DNA of 64,000 bases from JBBDMX01 sp040878035 (GTDB lineage Bacteria; Planctomycetota; Phycisphaerae; Phycisphaerales; Phycisphaeraceae): NCBI GenBank assembly GCA_040878035.1, contig JBBDMX010000094.1, positions 1-64,000 of the forward strand, read 5' to 3'. Below, in pieces: positions 17,291-26,559 of the stretch (position 1 is its first letter; each line of letters begins with the position of its first letter). Position numbers and translations under genes: made by a program. Below the pieces are notes generated by a model. The model saw only the letters and a program-made list of their open reading frames with translations, was not told the DNA's origin and ran no database searches.

Positions 17291-18616
17291 ATGTCCATCG
17301 AACTGAAGATCCCCGAAGTCGGCGAATCCATCACTGAGGCCACGATCGGCAAGTGGCTCAAAGAGGAGGGCGATGCCGTCGAAAAGGACGAGACGCTGGC
17401 GGAGCTGGAAACCGACAAGGTGACCGTCGAGCTGCCGGCGCCGGCGTCGGGCACGCTGGCGAAGATCATGAAGAAGAAGGGCGAGACGGCCAAGGTGGGC
17501 CAGGTCATCGCCATGTTGGAGGAAGGCGAGGGCAAGGCTCAGAAGAAGAAGCCCGCCAGTGAGAGGGAAGACGCCGCGGAGGAGAAAGGCAAGGAGGACG
17601 AGAAGGAGCCTGCCCGCAAGGCCAAGAGCGCGGTGCCCGCGGTCGCCGGTGGTCCTGAGGAGATTCGGCCCCGGCCTTCGGCGCGGGTGGAGGAGTTGCC
17701 GCACGTCATGCCTGCCGCTCGCCGGGAGCTGGTGGAGCGGGGTCTGGACGCCGGTGAGGTCAAAGGCACCGGCCCGGCGGGGCGCATCCTTAAGGAAGAC
17801 GTGCAGCGTGCCGCGGTGGGAGGTGAAGCTGAAGATCGCGAAGCGCCAGCCGAGTCCGCCGGCGCCGCCGCTGGGGAGTCGGCGCGGCTTGCGGGGGCGC
17901 CGCCCGACGGTGACCGCCAAGAGGAAGTCGTGGACATGAGCCCTATTCGCCGCCGCATCGCCCAGCGCCTGGTCGAGGCTCAGCACCAAGCCGCCTTGCT
18001 CACCACCTTCAACGAAGTCGATATGTCCCGCGTCATGGCCTTGCGTGCTCAGTACAAGGAAGCGTTCGAGAAGCGCTACCAGATCAAGCTCGGCTTCATG
18101 TCCTTCTTCGTCAAGGCGGTGGTCGATGCCCTGCGGCTTTTTCCCGCGCTCAACGCGGAAATCCGCGGCGGCGAAAAAATCGCCTACCGCAACTACTACG
18201 ACATCGGCATCGCCGTGAGCACCCAGCGCGGCCTGGTCGTGCCGGTCATCCGCTCGGCGCAGCGCCTAAGCTTCGCCGAGATCGAAGCGGCGATCCACGA
18301 TTTTGGCCAGCGCGCCCAGAATAACCGCATCACCCTGGAAGACCTCCAGGGCGGCACGTTCACCATCACCAACGGCGGTGTGTTCGGCTCGCTGCTGTCG
18401 ACGCCCATCGTCAACCCGCCCCAGTCAGGCGTCCTGGGCATGCACGCCATCCAGGAGCGACCCATCGCCTCGGGCGGTCAGGTCGTCATCCGCCCCATGA
18501 TGTATGTGGCGCTGACCTACGACCACCGTATCGTCGATGGCCGCGAAGCCGTGACCTTCCTGCATCGCGTGAAGGAAGCGATCGAAGAGCCGGCCCGCAT
18601 GCTGCTGGAAGTGTGA
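17291..18616 (+). CDS. sucB: dihydrolipoyllysine succinyltransferase (E2 of 2-oxoglutarate dehydrogenase)
   Basis: A 441-residue E2. The lipoyl domain has the lipoylated Lys in LETDKVTVELPAP (about residue 43). A Glu/Lys-rich linker is followed by the peripheral-subunit-binding domain (ARRELVERGLDAGEVKGTGP...GRILKEDV, about residues 140-172) and a catalytic domain with the active-site HRIVDGREAVTFL. The start is the ATG at 17291, where MSIELKIPEVGESITEATI begins; the upstream open frame is repeat. It transfers succinyl to CoA. It pairs with sucA; an E3 lipoamide dehydrogenase must be encoded elsewhere. Confidence 0.96.
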   Translation: MSIELKIPEVGESITEATIGKWLKEEGDAVEKDETLAELETDKVTVELPAPASGTLAKIMKKKGETAKVGQVIAMLEEGEGKAQKKKPASEREDAAEEKGKEDEKEPARKAKSAVPAVAGGPEEIRPRPSARVEELPHVMPAARRELVERGLDAGEVKGTGPAGRILKEDVQRAAVGGEAEDREAPAESAGAAAGESARLAGAPPDGDRQEEVVDMSPIRRRIAQRLVEAQHQAALLTTFNEVDMSRVMALRAQYKEAFEKRYQIKLGFMSFFVKAVVDALRLFPALNAEIRGGEKIAYRNYYDIGIAVSTQRGLVVPVIRSAQRLSFAEIEAAIHDFGQRAQNNRITLEDLQGGTFTITNGGVFGSLLSTPIVNPPQSGVLGMHAIQERPIASGGQVVIRPMMYVALTYDHRIVDGREAVTFLHRVKEAIEEPARMLLEV

Positions 18617-18788
18617 GTGAAGGGGGAATCCGGTACTGGCCACCAAAGCATCAGGGGACCTCAGGAAGGGGCAAGAGGGAAGTACAAAGACACGAAGTCA
18701 CGATGAACGAAAAGAGAAAATCCGAAATTGGGGTCGGGCATTACGTAAGTCTTGCTGTCACAATGCCTTGGTTTATTTGTGCACGACA

Positions 18789-18845
18789 GAAAGCCCAGCC
18801 GCTCCCGCGGCTGGGACTCCCACCCGCGGGAGCGGGTGGGCTTTC
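18789..18845. repeat. 57-base inverted repeat downstream of sucB
   Basis: The outer arms GAAAGCCCA (18789-18797) and TGGGCTTTC (18837-18845) enclose two inner GC-rich palindromes with CCGCTCCCGCGG and CCGCGGGAGCGG cores. It is the only clear structure in the 282-base gap between sucB and the glycosyltransferase. It could end the sucAB transcript, although no run of T follows, or be another dispersed palindrome. Confidence 0.6.
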
Positions 18846-18898
18846 GGGTTTGCCGCGCCGATTCCTGATGCCTCGTCCTTCCAGCTATACTCACACCT

Positions 18899-20008
18899 AT
18901 GCCCTCGCCCATGCAGCATCAGCCCGCGCAGCGATTGCTTGTCGTCATGCCATCGTGGATCGGCGACGCGGTGATGGCGACGCCCACCTTGCGGGCGTTA
19001 CGGCAGCTTTATCCGGCGGCGCGGATCACTGCCCTGGCGCGAAGCACGGTGCGGCCGATCCTCGACGGCTGCCCGTGGGTGGATCGCATGATCACGGTGC
19101 GCCCGCCGCGACGGGGCATGAACGACGGGCGGCGCAAGAATATCTTCGCCCTGGCCGGGCGGCTGTCGGCCGGACACTTCGACACCGCGGTGCTGCTGTC
19201 CAACAGCTTTCGCTCGGCACTGTTGGTGCGCATGGCGGGGGTCAAACGGCGCATCGGTTACGACCGCGACGGACGGGGCACGCTGCTGACCGATCGGCTC
19301 CTGCCCCGGCGGGAGCAGGGGCGCTTCGTGCCCGTGCCGGCGCTGGACTATTACTTGGGCGTGGTCCGCTACCTGGGGGCGATGGACCCCGACCTGCGGA
19401 CGGAACTGTTCACGCGCTCCAGTCAGGACATCGAAGCCCAGCAGATTCTGGCCAAAGGCGGGTTCGATCCGCAGGGGTCGCGTCGCCTGGTGATCATCAA
19501 TCCCGGCGCCAATTTCGGTGACGCCAAGATGTGGTATCCCGAGCGGTTCGCGGCCGTGGCGGATCGTTGTGCCCGGGAGCACGACGTGGCGGTGGCGGTG
19601 AGCGGCTCGCCGCGGGAGCGGCTGATCCTGGACAAGGTGATCGCCGCGATGAAGACGCCGGCGCTGGACTTGCCGGCGCTGGGTATCGATCTGTCCCTGC
19701 TTAAGAGCGTGATTCGCCGCGCCAGCCTGCTGGTGACCAACGACACGGGGCCGCGGCACATCGCCGCGGCGCTCGGCGTGCCGGTGGTCACGGTGTTCGG
19801 ACCGACCGATCCGGCCTGGACGGTGATCGACTTTGCCCAGGAGCGGCAGGTGATGGTCAAGGTGTTCTGCGGGCCCTGCCAGAAGAAGAAGTGCCCGCTG
19901 GACCATCGCTGCATGACGCAGATCGAGCCGGACATGGTGTACGCGCAGGCGTCGGCGTTGCTGGAGGGAGCGGCCCAAACGAGCCGGGCCATATCGACCC
20001 TGGGGTAG
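18899..20008 (+). CDS. waaF: ADP-heptose:LPS heptosyltransferase (GT9)
   Basis: A 369-residue glycosyltransferase family 9 protein that adds heptose to the LPS inner core at the inner membrane. The N-terminal motif LVVMPSWIGDAVMATPTLRAL and the C-terminal sugar-nucleotide motif LVTNDTGPRHIAAALGVPVV with FGPTDP are classic for WaaF/RfaF. A Cys-rich tail, FCGPCQKKKCPLDHRCM, is also typical of heptosyltransferase II. The symbol is by family resemblance; the acceptor is not proven. The next gene is a second glycosyltransferase, 175 bases away across a dispersed repeat, so a common cell-surface role is likely. Confidence 0.85.
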   Translation: MPSPMQHQPAQRLLVVMPSWIGDAVMATPTLRALRQLYPAARITALARSTVRPILDGCPWVDRMITVRPPRRGMNDGRRKNIFALAGRLSAGHFDTAVLLSNSFRSALLVRMAGVKRRIGYDRDGRGTLLTDRLLPRREQGRFVPVPALDYYLGVVRYLGAMDPDLRTELFTRSSQDIEAQQILAKGGFDPQGSRRLVIINPGANFGDAKMWYPERFAAVADRCAREHDVAVAVSGSPRERLILDKVIAAMKTPALDLPALGIDLSLLKSVIRRASLLVTNDTGPRHIAAALGVPVVTVFGPTDPAWTVIDFAQERQVMVKVFCGPCQKKKCPLDHRCMTQIEPDMVYAQASALLEGAAQTSRAISTLG

Positions 20009-20023
20009 ACAGGCGATATATGA

Positions 20024-20172
20024 ACACCAAGACACGAAGACGCGAAGAAGAAAAAACAGGAATAGACATGATGGACCAGATAAAGGCGAACAAGAGCAAA
20101 TCAGCAACCCATCCGGTAGATCATGTTCATCCCCGTTCCCTTCTTCTTCGTGTCTTCGTGTCTTCGTGTTCC
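20024..20172. repeat. dispersed inverted repeat (ACACGAAGACGCGAAG family)
   Basis: Left arm ACACCAAGACACGAAGACGC with GAAGAAGAAAAAAC (about 20024-20059) and right arm CTTCTTCTTCGTGTCTTCG with TGTCTTCGTGTTCC (about 20139-20172) pair into a long hairpin around a loop that itself has AGACATGATGGACC-like sequence. The same family is at 48970-49080 and, as CACCAAGAACACC, at 55610-55697. It fills the gap before the next glycosyltransferase. Confidence 0.7.
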
Positions 20173-20183
20173 ATTTACCGCGC

Positions 20184-21452
20184 ATGAATCTCGCCATCGC
20201 CCTGGAACGCTGGAACCCGCGGGAAGCCGGTAGCGGCCGGTGGCCCATGCACGCGGCCTGTCGGCTGGCGGCACGCGGCCATCGCGTAACGCTGCTGGTG
20301 GGCTATCAAGCGCCGGACACCACGCCGCCGACGGGGCTGGACTACCGGTTGGCGCCGCGGCCTGCCACGCGACCTTATCCCGGGCCACAGCGCTATGCGG
20401 CGTGGGTGAAGTCGCAGTTCGCCAGCCTGCGTGCGCAGGCTTCGGGACGCGACGCTCCGCTGCTGACGCTGGCGTTCGTGTCGGTGGTGGCCGCGGATGT
20501 GGTGCATCCCTGGCGGGGCGCGCTGGCCCAGCAGTTGGCGCAGGTCGCCGCGCCACCGCCGCGAGCGCGGCAAACCTGGGCCTCGCGCTTGGGCCACTTT
20601 CTGCATACCGCGCGTGACCCTGCCCGGCCGCATCGGCGCACGCTGGCAGAACTGGAGCGGCAGATGACGGGCGATGCGGCGCTGGGCAAGGTGGCGGCGC
20701 TGACGGCGGAGATGGCGGCCCAATGGCGGCGGCATTACGCGCTGCCGGCGGAGAAGGTCGTGATGTTGCCGCCGGTGGCGGTGGCGGCGGGGCGTCTGCG
20801 GGTCGATGCGCCGGCGATCCGCCGGCGCGTACGCAATGGCTTTGGCGTTGCGCCCGATGAGGTGGTCTACCTGTTCCTGTCCGACGAGCCGGCGCGGCAT
20901 GGCGCCGCGGCCGTGTTGACGGCCTTTGCCCAGGTCGCCCGGCAACGGACGCACGTGACGCTGATGCTGGCGGGCACCGCCGAATATGCGTGGCAGGTGA
21001 TGGCCGCCGAACTGGGTGTTCGCGAGCATGTGCGCATGATCGGCACGACCAATCAGCACGACGACCTGTACGCCGCGGCGGATGTGCTGGTGACGGCGCC
21101 ACCGGTCGATCCACTGGGTGCGGCAGTGGTGGAGGCGCTGGGCAGCGGCTTGCCGGCGATCACCACGGCGGATGATGGGGCTGCGGCGCTGGTGTTGAGT
21201 AAGAAGGATGCACCGGCGGGACGGGTGGTGGCTGGGCCAGCGGGGCCCGAGGCGCTGGCAGCGGCGATGCTGGAGTTGGCGGATGCCCACGAGCGTCGCC
21301 GGGCGGCGGCCGCAGCGGAGTCGCTGCGGCCGCAACTGACAATGGATCATCACCTGGATGCCTTGGAGGCTCTGTTGGCAGAAGTGGGAGTTCCTGCCGG
21401 GCGTAGGTCCAGTCCCGCCAAAGCGGGGCCGCCTGGGGCAACCCCCTTTTAA
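20184..21452 (+). CDS. glycosyltransferase family 4 protein (LPS-core type)
   Basis: A 422-residue GT-B glycosyltransferase resembling WaaG/RfaG. The N-terminal Rossmann part begins MNLAIALERWNPREAGSGR, and the C-terminal domain has VTLMLAGTAEYAWQ, HVRMIGTTNQHDDLYAAADV and PPVDPLGAAVVEALGSGLPAITT, the nucleotide-sugar-binding E-x7-E-like region of GT4. I start at the ATG at 20184 because upstream codons are repeat. The gene follows the heptosyltransferase, so it probably adds a further core sugar. Donor and acceptor cannot be read from the sequence. Confidence 0.82.
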   Translation: MNLAIALERWNPREAGSGRWPMHAACRLAARGHRVTLLVGYQAPDTTPPTGLDYRLAPRPATRPYPGPQRYAAWVKSQFASLRAQASGRDAPLLTLAFVSVVAADVVHPWRGALAQQLAQVAAPPPRARQTWASRLGHFLHTARDPARPHRRTLAELERQMTGDAALGKVAALTAEMAAQWRRHYALPAEKVVMLPPVAVAAGRLRVDAPAIRRRVRNGFGVAPDEVVYLFLSDEPARHGAAAVLTAFAQVARQRTHVTLMLAGTAEYAWQVMAAELGVREHVRMIGTTNQHDDLYAAADVLVTAPPVDPLGAAVVEALGSGLPAITTADDGAAALVLSKKDAPAGRVVAGPAGPEALAAAMLELADAHERRRAAAAAESLRPQLTMDHHLDALEALLAEVGVPAGRRSSPAKAGPPGATPF

Positions 21453-21583
21453 TCCTTGTGGCACTTGCTATTATTAGGTAAAGGCAAACCAAAGCTTGGA
21501 TTGAAGTTCGTCCCACCGGTTTACCGCAGTCCCCGGAAGTCCCACCCGGAACTCCCCGCTAATTCGCTTCAGGAGTTGCCTGC

Positions 21584-22717
21584 ATGATTCTTTTCAGCTT
21601 CGCTGATGCCGCGTCGCCGACTCCACCGTCAGGGGGAAGCGCGGGAACTGGAAGCCCCGGAAGCCCCGGAGCCCCCGCGGGTTCGGCCGCCCTCCAGGCC
21701 CGGCGTGAGCAGGGGGCCCAACGTCCGCCGGGCGATCCGGTGTCGGGCCAGCCGCTGCCGGAGGAAGAAGAGAAGGACGATGCGGACGTGGGCAAGGAAG
21801 TCCGCGCGGTGCTGATGAACATTCTGCCATGGGGCATTTCCTTCCTGTTGCACGTGGGACTGTTCATCCTGGCGATTTTTATCGTCTGGTCCACCATCAA
21901 GAACCTTGAGGCAGAGCAGCCGATCATTCCGTCAGTGCGGCTGAGCGAGAATCCAGGAGCGCAACTGACGCAGACGCAGCAGAAGATTCAGCAGCAGTCC
22001 AGCGCCAAGCGATCGCTGACCAAGACGCAGGAGCAGAGCACGATCACCAACCAGAAGGTGAAGCTGGACAGCCGGCTCATCGGCGTGGCGGGTGGCAGCG
22101 CCGGCGCCAAGGCCAACCCCTTCGGCGGCAACGTGGGCGACGCCGGCCCGTTCGGCGCCAGCTTCTACGGCGCCGGCGGCAACGCCCGCCACATCGCCTT
22201 CCTCATCGACGCCTCCGGGTCGCTCATCGACACCCTGCCGTTTGTCATCGGCGAGTTGAAGCGCACGGTCAACGACCTGACCGACGCCCAGACGTTCACG
22301 GTGATCTTCTTCCAGGCCGGCAAACCCATCGAGGTGCCGCGCCCGGGCCTGAAGAAGGCCGACGCCAAGACCAAGGAATTCGTGCTCAACTGGATTGACA
22401 CCAAGGCGGGCAACGTGGTTCCGCAGGGCCGGACCAGCCCGATCGAGGCGATCAAGCTGGCGTTGCGTTACAAGCCGCAGTTGCTCTACATCCTGTCGGA
22501 CAACGTGACGGGCCGGGCGCAATACGAGTTGAGCCAGGCCGAGGTGGTGGCGGAGGTCAAGAAGGCCAACGCCGGCGGGACCAAGATCAACACCATCCAG
22601 TTCCTCTATAAGGATCCGCTGGAGAGCTACGGCATGCAGCCGACGCTGGAGCTGATCAGCAAGGAATCCGGCGGGGTGTACAAGTTCGTCAGCGCGGATG
22701 AACTGGGTATTCAATAG
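21584..22717 (+). CDS. membrane-anchored VWA-domain protein, first of a tandem pair
   Basis: A 377-residue protein. A Gly/Ser/Pro-rich, acidic N-terminus (residues 1-75) precedes one membrane helix (about 81-103, LPWGISFLLHVGLFILAIFI), much like the anchor of TonB or TolA. A Gln/Ser/Thr-rich linker and a glycine-rich stretch lead to a VWA domain with a complete MIDAS: DASGS (209-213), the Thr of RTSPIEA and the Asp of ILSDNVTG. The start has AGGAG eight bases upstream. It is first in an operon with a paralogue, ExbB and two ExbD proteins. I infer a metal-dependent periplasmic adhesion partner of the proton channel; no function is established. Confidence 0.85.
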   Translation: MILFSFADAASPTPPSGGSAGTGSPGSPGAPAGSAALQARREQGAQRPPGDPVSGQPLPEEEEKDDADVGKEVRAVLMNILPWGISFLLHVGLFILAIFIVWSTIKNLEAEQPIIPSVRLSENPGAQLTQTQQKIQQQSSAKRSLTKTQEQSTITNQKVKLDSRLIGVAGGSAGAKANPFGGNVGDAGPFGASFYGAGGNARHIAFLIDASGSLIDTLPFVIGELKRTVNDLTDAQTFTVIFFQAGKPIEVPRPGLKKADAKTKEFVLNWIDTKAGNVVPQGRTSPIEAIKLALRYKPQLLYILSDNVTGRAQYELSQAEVVAEVKKANAGGTKINTIQFLYKDPLESYGMQPTLELISKESGGVYKFVSADELGIQ

Positions 22718-22770
22718 ATCGTGCGAAGGGAATGAGCCGCGGATGAATGTGGATAGACGTGGATGAACGA

Positions 22771-22861
22771 GTTAGCCCAAGCTCCACCCCCGGGGGCGGT
22801 GCTTGGGCAACATCTGGATAGCTGGATAGCAACCGCCCGCACCGTTGGTGCTTGGGCTAAC
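22771..22861. repeat. dispersed inverted repeat with GTTAGCCCAAGC ends
   Basis: Perfect 12-base terminal inverted repeat, GTTAGCCCAAGC at 22771-22782 and GCTTGGGCTAAC at 22850-22861, enclosing further paired GC-rich segments. It ends about 18 bases before the next start codon. A related copy lies at 26560-26631 in the same operon, again just before a ribosome-binding site. In transcript form it would be a strong intercistronic hairpin. Confidence 0.75.
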
Positions 22862-22878
22862 TAACCGGGAGCCAGGCC

Positions 22879-23826
22879 ATGGTCAACAGCAGCAACGCGA
22901 AGCAAGTGGATCTTGATCAACAGCAGCCGTCGGCGCACGATGAGGTGCGTGACGCGTTGGCTGGCGTACTGCCCTGGGGCGTGTCGATCCTGCTGCACGC
23001 GGCCCTGGTGCTGCTGGCGGTGTTCATCGTGTGGTCGACGCTGCGCCCGGCGGTAGATACCTATGAAGTGACGATGACGACGGTATCCACCACGCCGACG
23101 CCGCTGATCGACACCAAGGCTGTGGAACTACCGACCGACTCGGCCCAACGCGTGTTGACGCCGACCCGGCAGCCCGCGTCCCACTTGACCACGCCCACCC
23201 AATCGATCCCCATCATCGGTATCGGGCTGCCGGCGGGGAACAACCAGCCACGGATGGATTTCGCCCCCAGTGGCGAGGCAGGGGTATTCGTGGAACCCAA
23301 GCCGCCGGGCGGCGAGCAGGCCAAACGCATCGCCTACGTCATAGACGGCTCGGGCTCCCTGCTTGACAGTCTTCCGTTTGTCGTCCGCGAGCTCAAGCGA
23401 TCCATCAACGATCTTGGCCCCGAGCAGTCCTTCGTCGTGATCTTCTTTCAGAGCGGCAAAGCCATGCGCATCGGCTCGACGCGCCTGCTCGATGCGACAC
23501 CTGAGAACTGCCTGGCTGTGTGCAACGCCCTGGACGAAGTGCGTCCGCAGGGCGTGACCAACCCCGTGGAAGCCATCCGCATGGCGCTGGCGCATCGCCC
23601 ACAAGTGATGTACTTGCTGTCGGACAACATCACCGGCCGGGGCCAGTACGAGATCGATCAGGCCACGCTGTTGGCGGAAATTAAGAAAGCCCGCGCCGTG
23701 CCCACGCGCATCAACACCATCCAATTCCTGTATAACGACTCGCAGGAGACGCTCAAGAAGATCAGCCAGACCTTCGAGGGCCAGTACAAATTCCTCGATA
23801 GCTCGGAGATCGAAAACCTCCCATGA
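22879..23826 (+). CDS. membrane-anchored VWA-domain protein, second of a tandem pair
   Basis: A 315-residue paralogue of the preceding protein. It keeps the anchor (LPWGVSILLHAALVLLAVFI, about residues 31-53), a Thr/Pro-rich linker and a VWA domain with MIDAS DGSGS (156-160), TNPVEA and LLSDNITG. The two share long stretches such as GSLxDxLPFV and RINTIQFLY. It lacks the Pro/Gly-rich N-terminus of its neighbour. Its stop overlaps the start of the next gene by four bases. Duplication followed by divergence of linker and N-terminus suggests two non-identical subunits of one complex; that is inference. Confidence 0.85.
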   Translation: MVNSSNAKQVDLDQQQPSAHDEVRDALAGVLPWGVSILLHAALVLLAVFIVWSTLRPAVDTYEVTMTTVSTTPTPLIDTKAVELPTDSAQRVLTPTRQPASHLTTPTQSIPIIGIGLPAGNNQPRMDFAPSGEAGVFVEPKPPGGEQAKRIAYVIDGSGSLLDSLPFVVRELKRSINDLGPEQSFVVIFFQSGKAMRIGSTRLLDATPENCLAVCNALDEVRPQGVTNPVEAIRMALAHRPQVMYLLSDNITGRGQYEIDQATLLAEIKKARAVPTRINTIQFLYNDSQETLKKISQTFEGQYKFLDSSEIENLP

Positions 23827-24968
23827 GCGCCCGCAACCCCCGACAATCGCGGCACCGCCTGTTCGCCCTCGTCGCCTGCCTTACGCTGGTCGGGCTGACG
23901 TGTCCGGACACGCTCTGGGCCGATGCCGTCAAGCTCGGCGGATTCTGGATCGACGACCAGGTCGTTCAGTCCATCAACGACGGCAAGCTCAGCTATGTCA
24001 ATAGCGCCGGCACGGAGGCCGTCCGCGGCCTGGAAGAGGTGCAGGGTATCAAGCTCAGCGCCTTTCCCGATCTGGGTAAGGCGGAAGACCTGATCCAGGA
24101 AAAGAAGGACCTGAGCGAGGCCATGCGCCTGCTGACAGCGGTGCGCGGCAACGCCCGACAGGAGTGGCTGCGGCAGTGGGTGGATTATCGCCTGGTGGTG
24201 GCGGCGGATCTTGCGGAACGGCCCGTCGATGCGGTCCGCGCCTACGTGACCGTCCTCCAGGCCAATCCCCATGCCTTCTATCTTCAGCAGGCACCCACCA
24301 CGTCGCTGACGCAGATCAAGAACGAGCAAATCCATCAGGCGGCGCTGAAGCTGGTTGACGAGGCCCTGCCCCGGCTCAAAGGACCGGCGCAAGAGGCGGC
24401 CAACACTTTTCGCGAAGCCCTGGCGGAGGCTTACAAACCTGAAGGTGCCGCCGGCGCCCCCGGTGCCCCCGGTGGCGAAAACGGTGTCGCCGGCGCACCG
24501 GCTGAGGATGCCGGCGGCTTGGCGCTGCCCAAAGTCATGCCCGCCAACGATCCGGTCGCCAAGCTGCTCAAGCAGGGGAAATACGCCGAGGCCATTGCGA
24601 CCACGGACCGCGCCATGGCCGCTGAAAGCGGCACGACCCAGATGCGCCTCTACCAAAAGGGCATTGCCCAGCTACAGATTGCCCTGGCGCTGGCGCAGGA
24701 GGACACTCTCCGCGAGACCCAGCTCAAAGACGCCGGCCTGTCTCTCATGCGTGTGGTGGTCCATTTTGGCCCGCGGGGCAGCTACGTCGGTCCCGCCATG
24801 CTCGGCGCCGGCATCGTCCACCAGCAGATCGGACGAACCGACACCGCCCTGACTCTTTACAATGATGCCGCCAATCTGATCGACCCCGAGGACACCGGCC
24901 TGATCAACCAGGTCCAGGAACTCAAACGCAGCATCATCGCCGGCGAAGAACCGGCGACTACCCCGTGA
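23823..24968 (+). CDS. exported TPR-like protein of the VWA/ExbBD operon
   Basis: A 381-residue protein with a signal peptide (RHRLFALVACLTLVGLTCPDTLWA) and an alpha-helical body with TPR-like character (EDLIQEKKDLSEAMRLLTAV, GKYAEAIATTDRAM, GRTDTALTLYNDAANL). A Gly/Ala/Pro-rich spacer lies near residues 203-230. The N-terminal part after the signal (GGFWIDDQVVQSINDGKLSYVN) recalls short extracytoplasmic recognition domains, but I cannot name it. It is translationally coupled to the second VWA protein (ATGA). A scaffold role in the envelope is inferred from context. Confidence 0.75.
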   Translation: MSARNPRQSRHRLFALVACLTLVGLTCPDTLWADAVKLGGFWIDDQVVQSINDGKLSYVNSAGTEAVRGLEEVQGIKLSAFPDLGKAEDLIQEKKDLSEAMRLLTAVRGNARQEWLRQWVDYRLVVAADLAERPVDAVRAYVTVLQANPHAFYLQQAPTTSLTQIKNEQIHQAALKLVDEALPRLKGPAQEAANTFREALAEAYKPEGAAGAPGAPGGENGVAGAPAEDAGGLALPKVMPANDPVAKLLKQGKYAEAIATTDRAMAAESGTTQMRLYQKGIAQLQIALALAQEDTLRETQLKDAGLSLMRVVVHFGPRGSYVGPAMLGAGIVHQQIGRTDTALTLYNDAANLIDPEDTGLINQVQELKRSIIAGEEPATTP

Positions 24969-25011
24969 CCCAACTTGACGACCGCCGTGGACCAAAGTCG
25001 ATGCGGTTATA

Positions 25012-25052
25012 AAAATCCGAAATCCGAAATCCGAAATCCGAAATCTGAAATT
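25012..25052. repeat. dispersed AATCCGAAAT repeat, tandem copy
   Basis: Four to five tandem AAATCCG units in the gap between the TPR-like gene and exbB, the longest uninterrupted run of this family in the window. The exbB ribosome-binding site AAGGAG at 25096 lies after it, so translation is not obstructed. Confidence 0.72.
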
Positions 25053-25105
25053 CGCTCCCTCCACCCCTAACCCTGACACTCAGCCCCGCACCTCAAGGAG
25101 CCCGT

Positions 25106-25984
25106 ATGCGTCGATTCATCCCCGGACTCACCTTCGCTCTGACCACCGTTTTCGTGTTGCTGATGACGTCCCCGGTCCTGGCCCAGGCGCAGCAGCAGCA
25201 GCAAAGTGCCGAGACCAGCGTGTTCAAGATGTTCTTTGCGCCGATTCAGCCGCGCATGGACTTCCTGGATTGGCTGGGCGTGTTTATGATCTGGATGCTC
25301 ATTGCGCTGTCGGGCTTGTCGGTGGGCTTGATCATCCACATGGCGATGAAGAACCGTCGCACGGCCATTCTGCCGCCGCCGACCTTTGACACGCTCAACC
25401 AGTTGATGAACGAGAAGAAGTACCGCGAGGCGATCGAGTACGCCAACGCCGATCCGAGCTACCTGGGCCAGGTGGTGGCGGCGGGCTTGAACGAAGCCGC
25501 CAACGGCTACGGCGCCATGGAGCGTGCCATCGAGGAAACCAGCGACAACGAAACCACGCGCGTGCTGCGCCCCATCGAATACCTCAACGTGCTGGGCAAC
25601 ATTGCCCCCATGCTGGGTCTGTTCGGCACGGTTTACGGCATCATCGTGGCGTTTGCCCGCCTGGTTGCCGCCGGCGGCCGGCCCGATCCGGCGGCCCTGG
25701 CCGGCGGTATCTCCACCGCCCTGGTCACCACCTTCTGGGGCCTCATCATCGCCATGCCCGCTCTGGCAGCCTACTCCACCATCCGCAACAAGATCGACGA
25801 GTACACCACTGAGGGTCTGCTCCTGGCTGAGGACCTGATCAAGCCGTTCAAGCCCGGCGCTAAGACCACCCCCGCCAAGCCCGGCTCCTCCACCGGCGCC
25901 GCCACGGGTGCACCCGGGGCCGGGGGCGACAAGGACAAGGCCCGTCCCATGGCCACCCCCAAGCCCGAAACCGCCCGCGCCTGA
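25106..25984 (+). CDS. MotA/TolQ/ExbB-family proton channel protein
   Basis: A 292-residue ExbB-like protein. An N-terminal signal-like segment (LTFALTTVFVLLMTSPVLAQ) and a Gln-run precede three membrane helices at about residues 54-76, 160-185 and 204-228. The family core is seen in YLNVLGNIAPMLGLFGTVYGIIVAF and ALVTTFWGLIIAMPALAAY. The C-terminus is Lys/Pro/Gly-rich. With ExbD it should form a proton-driven motor in the cytoplasmic membrane. The start has AAGGAG upstream. No TonB or TonB-dependent receptor is nearby; the likely partners are the two VWA proteins. Confidence 0.92.
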   Translation: MRRFIPGLTFALTTVFVLLMTSPVLAQAQQQQQSAETSVFKMFFAPIQPRMDFLDWLGVFMIWMLIALSGLSVGLIIHMAMKNRRTAILPPPTFDTLNQLMNEKKYREAIEYANADPSYLGQVVAAGLNEAANGYGAMERAIEETSDNETTRVLRPIEYLNVLGNIAPMLGLFGTVYGIIVAFARLVAAGGRPDPAALAGGISTALVTTFWGLIIAMPALAAYSTIRNKIDEYTTEGLLLAEDLIKPFKPGAKTTPAKPGSSTGAATGAPGAGGDKDKARPMATPKPETARA

Positions 25985-26038
25985 ACGAAGAAGCCTTTGC
26001 CGCGGCTAACTGCCTTGTAATCCGTACGGAGCCCGCTG

Positions 26039-26524
26039 ATGTCGCGAGTCACCAAGAGAGGTCCGGCCAAAGCCGAGATGAACATGACGCCGATGATCGA
26101 CGTCACGTTTCAGCTCATCATCTTCTTTCTGCTGGTAAACAACATCGCCACCGACCAGTTGGTGGAGATGCGCGTGCCCAACCTGGATGATCCCAAGGTC
26201 ATCGAACTGGGCGATATTCCCAAGATCATCGTCAGCATAAAGCCGCCGGATAATCTGGTGCGCGACCCCAGCGACCCGCTGAAAATTCCCGGGGACGCAC
26301 AAAAGGTGAGGGTGGGCACGGAGGACTTCAACATCGACAACTTGGCGGGCATCACCGACTCGCTCAAGAAAGCCAAAGCGCAGAACCCCGAGGTCGAAGT
26401 GCTCTTGCGTGCCGACAGCGGCACGATGTACGAGAACATTGCCCCGGTGATGCAGGCCATCACTGCGGCGCAGATCAGCAAGCTCAACCTCGTGGCCTAC
26501 CTGCCCGGCCAGTCGCCGGATTGA
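26039..26524 (+). CDS. ExbD/TolR-family protein 1
   Basis: A 161-residue ExbD protein. The single membrane helix carries the conserved proton-path Asp in MTPMIDVTFQLIIFFLLV (about residue 20-21). A periplasmic domain ends with IAPVMQAITAAQISKLNLVAY, the usual ExbD pattern. It follows exbB after 54 bases with GGAG before the ATG. A second, different ExbD is encoded next, so the motor may contain a hetero-dimer of ExbD subunits. Confidence 0.92.
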   Translation: MSRVTKRGPAKAEMNMTPMIDVTFQLIIFFLLVNNIATDQLVEMRVPNLDDPKVIELGDIPKIIVSIKPPDNLVRDPSDPLKIPGDAQKVRVGTEDFNIDNLAGITDSLKKAKAQNPEVEVLLRADSGTMYENIAPVMQAITAAQISKLNLVAYLPGQSPD

Positions 26525-26559
26525 TTGGCCACTGATGAACATGGATGACAAGGTCATCA

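Noticed and set aside
18613..19521. A 302-codon frame overlapping the heptosyltransferase
   Set aside because: It is an arginine-rich shadow of the 18899-20008 gene in another frame.
21457..21480. Sigma-54 promoter (TGGCAC and TTGCT) upstream of the VWA operon
   Set aside because: The two boxes are adjacent instead of separated by the required spacing between GG and GC.
25012..25052. CRISPR-like array of AAATCCG units
   Set aside because: Units are about nine bases, directly joined, with no spacers and no cas genes; it is a dispersed simple repeat.
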